This document shows, piece after piece, positions 48,962 to 57,072 of a DNA stretch of 64,000 bases (positions are counted from its first letter, which is position 1; each line of letters opens with the position of its first letter). This DNA comes from Prevotella melaninogenica (lineage in GTDB: Bacteria; Bacteroidota; Bacteroidia; Bacteroidales; Bacteroidaceae). The stretch is taken from assembly GCF_018127965.1 (NCBI RefSeq), contig NZ_CP072349.1, positions 624,001-688,000 of the forward strand, given 5' to 3'. The notes beneath the pieces were generated by a model. It ran no database searches, had not been told where the DNA came from, and saw only the letters and a program-made list of their open reading frames with translations. A program made the translations under genes and the position numbers.

Positions 48962-51559
48962 TTAAAGTTTACTACTTGTCTTCACGAGTTGTTCACCTAA
49001 TCCGATTGTATATCCCTGAGAAAGGAAGACAATACGGTTGAAGGTATCAGCGATGATGAATATTGGCAGCTGTTCAGTATTGCGTAGTTTCATCTCTTTC
49101 ACTATCTCTTGCTGGATGGTTCCATCCTTATCAATACCGAAGATAGTCTTCGCAGGGAGGTTAGGGAACTCACCCTTCTGTGCCTGGAACTTCTTTGCTT
49201 CCGCCTCGTTCTTGAAGAGTAAGACGAATGGACGACCCCATTTATCGAGTTTATCCTTCATCTTCTCAATATCATGTAAAGCATGGTTGGTTGGTTCCTG
49301 ACCAATACCCAATACGCCGAGGACATAATATCCACGTCCTGTCTGACTTAGGATAGAAACGTTCTGACCATCTTTGTCAAACAAGTCCTCGCTGTTGAAG
49401 CTACCAATCACCTTCACACCTTCGCTTTCCTGACGTACATCGAGTGGGAGAGTGGTTGTCTCGCCTGGTTTAATCTGGAAGAAACGGCTGTGTGCAAGTA
49501 CACTACCATCAGCCATACGCTGACCAGTCACGAGGATATAAGTACCCTCATCGAGTGTAGCCCCATTCTTAAAGGTGTTCGACCAAGTAGCACCGCCACC
49601 CATGTCAACCTGTCCTTCGTCAAAGTTCATCAGCCATGTCTGTCCGTAAACAATCTTACTGATGCTGAAATGGCTATAATATTTTGGGTCATCGAGGAAA
49701 CCATCAGGGGTGAATGTCAGTACTAATTTACCAGTCTTAGCAGTCTTCTGTGCTGCTGCATCAAAGTCAACATCCACCCATTTTCCATTCTGCTTATACT
49801 GAATCTTCCATGCCACAGGATCCATACGAGCCTCAATACCCAAGCTACGTGCAACATCTACGAAGAAGATATCACGGCTGCGACTATCGGTAATACGGCT
49901 CTCCCATACGCTTCTTGGTGTCTGTGGGATTCTCATCGCACGACTATCAGGGTTCATACGGATATTCTTTCTAATCCATTCAACCAACAAAGCAGGATTC
50001 TTACGGAAACTTGCAGCCTCCTTTGCAAAGGCTTTCTCAAAGAATTGTTTGAACGGTGTGAGAATCATTTCACTCTCAACACGTGGAGAGAGCTGGTTAC
50101 TCTTTGCCTTCATGTTATCCTCTAAGATATACGTTGGCATGTCACGAAGGTCCTTGTCGCTCAAAGTACTAAGCAACTTTAGTGCACGTTCCTGCTGATT
50201 AGCATACTTCTCAACAAATGCCTGAATAGTCTTCCAGTTACCACGTGCCTTTATAATATAAGGGGTGGCAGCAGGATAACGATAATCTTTCATTGATTCT
50301 GCTGTTGGGAAGGTGGCAATGTAAGCATGACGGATAGAGTCCTCATAGGTCAAACGACGCGTATTCTCATCCCGCTGTGCCTTGGTAACGGCAGGTAATG
50401 TAGTATTTGAAGCTGGTGGAACGATATCGAGGTCAGCCTCCTTTGGCATATTTTGCTCGTTATAGTCCAGTTTGATGGTGATTGACTTATCCTTTCCAAA
50501 GGTAGCTTTAGCAAAGCCAAACTGTCCATCCTTTGATGCCCAGACAATCATATCACCCTTACCAGCAGAGAGGAAGGTCGTTCCATCAGTACCAGTGTAC
50601 TTAGACACAGCTGTATAGAACTCGGCATAATTATAGATCTTGAAGTCTACCTTTGCGTTGTCAACAGGCTTACCCTCCTTATCGACAATCTTAAAATCAA
50701 TCTTTGAAGTACTGCCATAGTTGTCGATGAGATTAATCTCGGTGAAGTTATTGGTACGTAGCATCACCTCCTCTGGACCCTCATAATCACCGAAAGCACG
50801 TGTGTGCATGAGCATTGCACGTGATGCAGGTTCGTTAAACCAAGCAAGATTGAGTACTGGCTCTGGTTCACAAGCACCTAAGAAATACCATTTACCATCC
50901 GCCCAAGCTTCTACCCAAGCATGGTTGTCGTCTGTATGTGCCCAGCGAGGAGTATATACCTGACGAGCTGGAATACCGATAGAACGAAGGGCAGCTACCG
51001 TAAAGGTGCTCTCTTCGCCACAGCGTCCACGTCCTGTACGGATAGACTGTAGTGGTGAAGAAGTACGGGCATCAGAAGGTTCATAGGTAACTCGTTCATG
51101 ACACCAGTGGTTCACTTCAAGGATAGCATCCTTCATAGGAAGTCCTTTTACACGCTCACTCAGTTCACGATAGAAGATAGCACGCGAACTGTCAAGCGGT
51201 TCATTGTTCACACGCATAGGCAGAACGAAATGTCTGAAAAGCAATTCAGGGACATCCTTTCCCCATGCCATCGACTTTCTTGTTTGCAAAACGGTGTGTA
51301 TGTTTTTAAGATGATAGGCTGTTGGATAGTCTGTTGCATCAGCAATAGGCATATAAGCATACAAGAAACGTAAAGCTTCCTCATCTTCAGGAGATACCCG
51401 AAGTCCCTTTGTGTTATAGAACTTCTTGCCAATAACCTTCATCTTGGCTTGGAATGCGTTTTCTACTTTCTGTCTGAAATTAGGGTCTGTAATAAAGTGC
51501 TGTGCATAACTTGAAAGGCTGACAGCAGCAAGAAACAGACTCAATAAGATTTTCTTCAT
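48962..51559 (-). CDS. Exported transglutaminase-like protein
   Basis: I start at ATG 51559 (MKKILLSLFLAAVSLSSYAQ, a signal peptide; 865 residues). A transglutaminase-like domain spans about 140-235: GRGRCGEES with C180, DDNHAWVEAWADG with H213 and D221, and a following GACEPEPVLN. Cysteine and histidine of the triad are in place; the third residue is uncertain. Downstream are beta-sandwich modules (about 285-370) and a long C-terminal part with a thioredoxin-like region near 770-865 (WGRPFVLLFKNEAEAKKF). In Bacteroidota such proteins are periplasmic or surface peptidases or cross-linkers. It is divergent from the C1 peptidase gene. Confidence 0.85.
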   Translation of the reverse strand: MKKILLSLFLAAVSLSSYAQHFITDPNFRQKVENAFQAKMKVIGKKFYNTKGLRVSPEDEEALRFLYAYMPIADATDYPTAYHLKNIHTVLQTRKSMAWGKDVPELLFRHFVLPMRVNNEPLDSSRAIFYRELSERVKGLPMKDAILEVNHWCHERVTYEPSDARTSSPLQSIRTGRGRCGEESTFTVAALRSIGIPARQVYTPRWAHTDDNHAWVEAWADGKWYFLGACEPEPVLNLAWFNEPASRAMLMHTRAFGDYEGPEEVMLRTNNFTEINLIDNYGSTSKIDFKIVDKEGKPVDNAKVDFKIYNYAEFYTAVSKYTGTDGTTFLSAGKGDMIVWASKDGQFGFAKATFGKDKSITIKLDYNEQNMPKEADLDIVPPASNTTLPAVTKAQRDENTRRLTYEDSIRHAYIATFPTAESMKDYRYPAATPYIIKARGNWKTIQAFVEKYANQQERALKLLSTLSDKDLRDMPTYILEDNMKAKSNQLSPRVESEMILTPFKQFFEKAFAKEAASFRKNPALLVEWIRKNIRMNPDSRAMRIPQTPRSVWESRITDSRSRDIFFVDVARSLGIEARMDPVAWKIQYKQNGKWVDVDFDAAAQKTAKTGKLVLTFTPDGFLDDPKYYSHFSISKIVYGQTWLMNFDEGQVDMGGGATWSNTFKNGATLDEGTYILVTGQRMADGSVLAHSRFFQIKPGETTTLPLDVRQESEGVKVIGSFNSEDLFDKDGQNVSILSQTGRGYYVLGVLGIGQEPTNHALHDIEKMKDKLDKWGRPFVLLFKNEAEAKKFQAQKGEFPNLPAKTIFGIDKDGTIQQEIVKEMKLRNTEQLPIFIIADTFNRIVFLSQGYTIGLGEQLVKTSSKL

Positions 51560-51828
51560 AGATTTGTTTTTAGTTAATGCGACTTTCATCAGCCGCTAAT
51601 TTGCGTATGCAATATTCGTAAAAAAAAACAATATACGCAAATGTTTTACATAGAAAATGCCTGAAAGTATGGTCAAAGTGATAGGATAGGATACCTTCTT
51701 TTCATGTACTGCCTTTTATTCAAGGAAAAGTTACGGACAAAAGAATACCGAATGAAGGAGGTAAAGTAGGGTTATATTCTACTATTTAACCCTTTTCAAT
51801 CTCACGATTTACCCTTATTCTCGAATTC

Positions 51829-51885
51829 TTTTCATGAAAATAATTCTTTTTGTTCATGAAGATAATTCTTTTTCATCATGAAAAG
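51829..51885. repeat. TTCATGAA palindromes, group 2 (three units)
   Basis: Three consecutive units, ATTCTTTTCATGAAAATA, ATTCTTTTTGTTCATGAAGA and ATTCTTTTTCATCATGAAAA, are spaced 18-22 bp apart. They lie upstream of the C1 peptidase gene. The rest of the 51560-52032 gap holds only its -7 box, TATCTTTG at 51975-51982. Confidence 0.6.
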
Positions 51886-52032
51886 AAATTGATATCCTTT
51901 CCCTTTTAAGTACAATTTATCAATATCAATGATGATTTTCACACATTATTACAACAACAATGGGAAATAAATAGTATCTTTGTAGAAAATAAGTTTTTAA
52001 TAACCCTTTACCTTAATATTATTAAGAAAACA

Positions 52033-53436
52033 ATGAGAAAGAAAATGTTTATAGCCTGTGGCTTGCTAAGTTGTGTGCTTACACTTCAGGCACAGACGAA
52101 AGATGGTGGTATTGATGCACAGATGTTACAGCAGATTCAGAAGTCTGGATTGACTAAGTCTGACCGTGCTTTATCGAATGCAATCGCCACAAATTCTATT
52201 GATGACCTTGCTCGCAACTTCCGTAATTCTGGACCTGTAGATACCTACTTCAGCGTGGAGACACCGAAACAGAATATTCAAGATCAGAAGAGCTCAGGTC
52301 GCTGTTGGCTCTTTACAGGACTGAATGTGCTGCGTGCTAACTTTGCTCGTCGCCATAAGGATACATTGAGAGTAGAGTATTCTCATGTTTACCTCTCTTT
52401 CTATGACCAGTTAGAGAAGGCTAACTTGATGTTGCAGGGTGTGATAGACAATGCTGGTAAGTCATTAGACGACCCACGTGTGCAGTTCTTCTTTAAGAAT
52501 CCAATCAGTGATGGCGGTACATTTTGCGGTGTATCTGACTTGGTTGAGAAGTATGGAGTAGTACCAATGGAAGCCATGCAAGAAACCTATTCAGCTGAAA
52601 ATACCTCTCGAATGGCAAGGATTGTGTCGTCAAAACTACGTGAGTATGGTCTGGAACTGCGTAAGATGGTAGCTGACAAGAAGTCAAAAGCAGCTATCAA
52701 GGCACGCAAGACAGAGATGTTGGGTAATATCTATCATATACTCTCACTTTCTTTGGGTGAGCCAGTGAAGACGTTCACCTTTGCTTTCAAAGATAAGAAC
52801 GGTAAGCAGATTGGTAAGGCTAAGACCTATACACCACAGGAATTCTATAAGGAGACGGTGGGAGGTCCACTCAATGGAACCTTCATTATGGCAATGAATG
52901 ACCCTCGTCGTCCTTACTATAAGACCTACGAGATTGAGTATGACCGTCATACCTACGATGGTCATAACTGGAAGTATGTGAACCTTCCAATGGAAGATAT
53001 TGCGAAGATGGCTATAGCTTCTCTGAAAGACTCAACAAAGATGTACACCAGTTATGATGTTGGTAAGCAGCTCGACCGCAAGCGTGGTTATGTTGACTTG
53101 GATAACTATGACTATGGAACACTTTTCGGAACAAGTTTCCCAATGAATAAGGCTGAGCGTATTGCAACCTTTGACAGTGGTTCAACCCATGCGATGACAC
53201 TCACTGCAGTAGACTTAGATGAGAACGGTCAGCCAAAGAAATGGAAGGTAGAGAACTCTTGGAGTGCCTCTTATGGTCAGAATGGTTACTTGATTATGAG
53301 TAATCCTTGGTTTAATGAATACACCTTCCGTCTGGTTGTTGATAATAAGTACGTACCAGAGAATATCATGAAGGCTGCTCAGCAGAAACCAATTATGGTT
53401 GTTCCTGAGGACCCATTGTTCCAAGAGGATATGTAA
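52033..53436 (+). CDS. C1 family cysteine peptidase (aminopeptidase C/bleomycin hydrolase type)
   Basis: These peptidases remove amino acids from peptide N-termini. The 467-residue protein has a signal peptide (ending LTLQAQ), so unlike cytoplasmic PepC it is exported. The catalytic Cys91 is in SSGRCWLF, His386 in SGSTHAMTLTAVD and Asn408 in KVENSWS, all present. The insert region with DPRRPYYKTYEIEYDRHT is normal for the family. It is preceded by a TATCTTTG box and followed directly by a C-rich hairpin. Confidence 0.93.
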   Translation: MRKKMFIACGLLSCVLTLQAQTKDGGIDAQMLQQIQKSGLTKSDRALSNAIATNSIDDLARNFRNSGPVDTYFSVETPKQNIQDQKSSGRCWLFTGLNVLRANFARRHKDTLRVEYSHVYLSFYDQLEKANLMLQGVIDNAGKSLDDPRVQFFFKNPISDGGTFCGVSDLVEKYGVVPMEAMQETYSAENTSRMARIVSSKLREYGLELRKMVADKKSKAAIKARKTEMLGNIYHILSLSLGEPVKTFTFAFKDKNGKQIGKAKTYTPQEFYKETVGGPLNGTFIMAMNDPRRPYYKTYEIEYDRHTYDGHNWKYVNLPMEDIAKMAIASLKDSTKMYTSYDVGKQLDRKRGYVDLDNYDYGTLFGTSFPMNKAERIATFDSGSTHAMTLTAVDLDENGQPKKWKVENSWSASYGQNGYLIMSNPWFNEYTFRLVVDNKYVPENIMKAAQQKPIMVVPEDPLFQEDM

Positions 53437-53439
53437 AGA

Positions 53440-53470
53440 CCTCCCCCAACCCCTCCAAAGGAGGGGAGGG
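53440..53470 (+). terminator. C-rich hairpin after the C1 peptidase gene
   Basis: CCCCTCC and GGAGGGG pair around AAA, flanked by further C-rich and G-rich bases, 3 bp after the stop. It is related to the repeat pair at 948-1126. No T-run follows. Confidence 0.6.
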
Positions 53471-53651
53471 CAGGATAGGATTAGAGAGAAATGAGGATGT
53501 GTTAATAGGCACATTCTCATTTTCTTTTATTACCTTAAGCTCCGAAAATCATGAAAAATACTTATCTTTGTAGGGTAGGATAAAATCACCCAGTGCGTTC
53601 ATGGCGTTTTGGTTTCGTCCTTATAAGAATATAAAACAAATTTATTACGAT

Positions 53652-54947
53652 ATGAGAAAACAGATTACTCTGCTGTGTATGATGGCTTTCCTGTCTTCGG
53701 CACATATGACAGCGCAGTCATTCAGAAAAGATATTGATGCGAAGCCGGAACTATCAGCAAGTAATGGGGTAGCCTATCCTACGCCTTCAGGAAAACTTAC
53801 GCCACCTCCTGCTGGCTATGTCCCAGTCTATATCTCTCACTATGGACGACATGGATCGCGTTATCTTTTATCAGGACAAGACTATACTCGACCGCTGCAG
53901 GTACTTGAGCGAGCTGATTCCGCTGGTGTCCTCAGTGAGAAGGGTAGGGAAACAATGGGTAAGATACGTCGTATGTATGCTGAGTCATACAAGCGTTGGG
54001 GTGAGTTGACACCATTGGGTGCTGAGCAGCATAAGCAGATTGCACGACGAATGTTTAAACGTTTCCCATCTGTTTTTCGTGATTCTGTGTGGGTGGATGC
54101 CAAGTCAACGGTGGTTATCCGTTGTATTCTCTCCATGGAGAATGCCCTACAGGAACTCTTACGACAGAATCCTCATTTGCGAATTCGCCATGATGCGAGT
54201 GAGCATGATATGTATTACATGAATTTTTCAGACAAGAAACTTGCTCAACAAAAGGAGAGTGAGGAGGTCAAAGAAACTATGAAGGATTGGGAGAAACGTA
54301 ATATGAATTATCAGCCATTGATGTCCCGCCTTTTCAAAAATGCTGATTATGTTGACAAGAATGTCAATGCAGAGCAGCTGACAACCGACCTCTTTAGCCT
54401 TGCTGGTTTCGTGCAGAACTCGGATATACGTTATTCGTTATCGCTATATGATATTTTTACGCCTGATGAACGTTATCGTCTTTGGCAGCGAACCAATGTT
54501 TGGTGGTATCTACACTTTGCAGGTGCACCTCAGAGTGGTGCTAAACAGCCTTTCTCTCAGCGTAATCTCTTGCGTAATATTATCACTGAAGCAGATTCTT
54601 GTCTTGCGCTTCCACATCCAGGAGCTACACTTCGTTTCGGACATGAAACGATGGTTATGCCATTGGCTTGTCTGCTCGATTTAAATGGAAGTTACGTAGA
54701 AGTGTTTCAGGTAGACAGTCTTGAAGCAAAGGGTTGGATAGGTTCACGTATCTTCCCAATGGCAGCTAATATTCAGCTTGTGTTCTATAAGAACCTAAAG
54801 AACCCAAAGGCAGACGTTCTTGTCAAGGCACTGCTCAATGAGGAGGAAGCGACGCTACCATTGCCTCCGACCTCTAAACCTTATTACTATAAGTGGAGTG
54901 ATTTCAGACGTTTCTTCTTGAATCTGATTAATAATTATCGTGATTAG
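53652..54947 (+). CDS. Exported histidine-type phosphatase
   Basis: Histidine acid phosphatases hydrolyse phosphate esters such as phytate or sugar phosphates. I start at ATG 53652 (MRKQITLLCMMAFLSSAHMT, 431 residues, signal peptide). The active-site motif is YGRHGSRY with R66, H67 and G68. The proton-donor region near 335 reads RFGHETMVMP, with HE in place of the more common HD, as in MINPP-type enzymes. It starts after a TATCTTTG box (53563-53570). Substrate is not clear. Confidence 0.88.
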   Translation: MRKQITLLCMMAFLSSAHMTAQSFRKDIDAKPELSASNGVAYPTPSGKLTPPPAGYVPVYISHYGRHGSRYLLSGQDYTRPLQVLERADSAGVLSEKGRETMGKIRRMYAESYKRWGELTPLGAEQHKQIARRMFKRFPSVFRDSVWVDAKSTVVIRCILSMENALQELLRQNPHLRIRHDASEHDMYYMNFSDKKLAQQKESEEVKETMKDWEKRNMNYQPLMSRLFKNADYVDKNVNAEQLTTDLFSLAGFVQNSDIRYSLSLYDIFTPDERYRLWQRTNVWWYLHFAGAPQSGAKQPFSQRNLLRNIITEADSCLALPHPGATLRFGHETMVMPLACLLDLNGSYVEVFQVDSLEAKGWIGSRIFPMAANIQLVFYKNLKNPKADVLVKALLNEEEATLPLPPTSKPYYYKWSDFRRFFLNLINNYRD

Positions 54948-55011
54948 TAACCTATTAGTTAGGATTCTTCTGAATTATGAAGTGATAGTTTAAACCTATT
55001 ATATAATAAAG

Positions 55012-55063
55012 CACACAGCGAGGCTCTAAGTTCCTTGCTGCAAACTTAGAGCCTCGCTGTGTG
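55012..55063. terminator. 21-bp perfect hairpin, bidirectional
   Basis: CACACAGCGAGGCTCTAAGT plus one base (55012-55032) pairs perfectly with 55043-55063 around a 10-nt loop. The right side continues ATATTTCTT. It lies 65 bp after the phosphatase stop and may serve it. The rest of the 54948-55420 gap contains the long repeat described next. Confidence 0.75.
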
Positions 55064-55136
55064 ATATTTCTTAAGAGTATATGCGCAAGAGGCAAACCTT
55101 ATCACTCTAAACCTCTTTAAATTTGTCCGTTTTTTT

Positions 55137-55300
55137 CACATATCGATTTTGTAAAGACCATCAAATGCCTTTTAATTAACGCCCAATTGGCTTGCAAAAG
55201 GTGCCCTTTTGAGGTCTTACTAACGCCCTTTTAGAACCTTATTAAGCACCTTTTAAAACCTCTTTTTACAACTACTTGATAACAAGTAACTTATGGAAGC
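55137..55300 (-). repeat. Long dispersed intergenic repeat, copy 3 (AAAGGGC family)
   Basis: Read on the minus strand it has AAAAGGTGCTTAATAAGG, AAAAGGGCGTTAGTAAG, AAAAGGGCACCTTTTGCAAG and CCAATTGGGCGTTAATT, the same order as in 2335-2632 and 63288-63580. AAAAGGTGC and GCACCTTTT can pair across about 45 bases. The other copies run in the opposite direction. Confidence 0.72.
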
Positions 55301-55420
55301 GATAAAGCAACTCGCTTTTAAGGCATTTTCCTACCTTTTTCTCGAATGTTTTGTCAATATATTTCTTAACCTTACAGCGTTAAACCTCACACAGAAGCAT
55401 GGAGCTGACGGAGTTTTTAT

Positions 55421-57040
55421 TTAGCGTTGATAACCTTTATTCTGTTTCAGTTTTTCGTTGAGGTCTAATGCACGTGATGGGATAGGGAAGACGATAGTAT
55501 GACGGTCGGCTTCTGTTGCGGGTGCAGTACGAAGGTCATAGGACTGATGGAAACGATTGAAGCGGATGAGGTCATTACGACGCCAGCCCTCCCACATTAG
55601 TTCCATCAAGCGTTCAGCAAGAATGTTATCTAATGTAGCAGTTCTATTTCCCATACCACTACGGCTGCGAACGAGGTTAAGTTCAGTATTACCATTCTCG
55701 CCGTTGCGTACTGCAGCTTCAGCCTTCATTAGCAATACATCTGCATAGCGGAAGAGAACAATGTCGTTGTCAGGACTTTTACCATCGTTAAAGGCGTTAC
55801 GGTCTACCTCATATTTAGCCATTCTTGCTCCTGCCGTCTTGATATATGGGCTGTTGGTGAGATTTAACTCTACAGCAAGTGGCATATAAACAAGTGGTTT
55901 GCCATTCTCTAAATATATGATATTTCCATCTACCCTAACAGTGTCAGAGTAGAGGTTATAAGCATATCGCTTGTCAACATTACTGGTACCATAGCCGAAA
56001 GTCTTCACTGTTGAAATAGTTGCACAGGCTCCATTCTCAGAGCTTGTACCGAAGGCACCGCCATGTGAGTAGTGACGAGAGCGGAAGAGATACTGGAATT
56101 GGCTCTTGTAAAGGTGTTTGTCGAGCGGGATAGTAAAGATATTCTCTGGTGAATTCTCGTTGTTAACAGAGAAGTTGCTGAGATAATCAGCTGCTAAGGT
56201 AAAGCCATCAGCAGTCACCTTATCACAGTAATATTTGCAGGCTTGCCATATATTCATCTGCTGACCATCGATGGTAAAGTAGGTTTGCTTACCATTAGGT
56301 TGTTGATTATCTGTCCAATCAGCATCAGAATAAACCTCACCATTCAGCATCAACTTAGCAAGAAGGAAGTTGGCTACAGAACGTGTGACACGTCCATAGT
56401 TCTTGCCAAGATGGTTACTATGACCTGTAGGAAGTAGTGGGGTGACTTCTTGTAGTTCTTTTACAATAAACTTATATACCTCAGGGCGACTTGCTTGTTC
56501 TGCGTTTTCAATACTTTCTCCAGCCGTCGTTACTAATGGTATATTTCCAAACATATCCATAAGGTAATAGTAGTATAAAGCACGGATAGCCCTAACCTCA
56601 GCCCTATAAGCCTTGTACTGCTCATCTGTAAGCAGTTGTTTATGTTTGTCGATGGTTGTAAGTGCATCATTACTGAATACAATTACTTTATAGAGATATT
56701 TCCATGTATCGTAGAGCGGTTTGCTGTCTTCTGCCCAGTTATGTGTATATAAATCAGCCCAAAAGCCTCCATCATACCAGTCTCCACCACGGACAGGTAT
56801 GATTGCTTCATCGGTAGTGAACGTATTATAATCATATACACCACGATAAGTACCTTGTAGACCCTCACTGTCTTTATCACTTCCTATGTAGTTATACAAG
56901 GTAGCGACGGCATTGACATATACATCTCTTTCTGTTGTGTAGGTATGTTGTTCATCGAGGCTGTCTTTGCTATTCTCGTCCAGACAACCTGTCAATGTGA
57001 GGATAGTTAGAAAAAAGAGTGGGCGAAGTAAGTATTTCAT
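55421..57040 (-). CDS. RagB/SusD family outer-membrane lipoprotein
   Basis: SusD proteins sit over a SusC channel and catch glycans or peptides. The 539-residue protein has a lipobox (TLTGC, C19), then DSLDEQHTYTTERDVYVNA at the start of the helical scaffold, TPR-like segments with AEVRAIRALYYYYLMDMFG and the C-terminal SusD part LFRYADVLLMKAEA, LNLVRSRSG and ERLMELMWEGWRRNDLIRF. It follows susC after 32 bp. The ligand is not known; the divergent beta-galactosidase gene suggests a galactose-containing glycan. Confidence 0.92.
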   Translation of the reverse strand: MKYLLRPLFFLTILTLTGCLDENSKDSLDEQHTYTTERDVYVNAVATLYNYIGSDKDSEGLQGTYRGVYDYNTFTTDEAIIPVRGGDWYDGGFWADLYTHNWAEDSKPLYDTWKYLYKVIVFSNDALTTIDKHKQLLTDEQYKAYRAEVRAIRALYYYYLMDMFGNIPLVTTAGESIENAEQASRPEVYKFIVKELQEVTPLLPTGHSNHLGKNYGRVTRSVANFLLAKLMLNGEVYSDADWTDNQQPNGKQTYFTIDGQQMNIWQACKYYCDKVTADGFTLAADYLSNFSVNNENSPENIFTIPLDKHLYKSQFQYLFRSRHYSHGGAFGTSSENGACATISTVKTFGYGTSNVDKRYAYNLYSDTVRVDGNIIYLENGKPLVYMPLAVELNLTNSPYIKTAGARMAKYEVDRNAFNDGKSPDNDIVLFRYADVLLMKAEAAVRNGENGNTELNLVRSRSGMGNRTATLDNILAERLMELMWEGWRRNDLIRFNRFHQSYDLRTAPATEADRHTIVFPIPSRALDLNEKLKQNKGYQR

Positions 57041-57072
57041 ACTTGACAGTTGTTTATGTTGTGTTAAATTGC

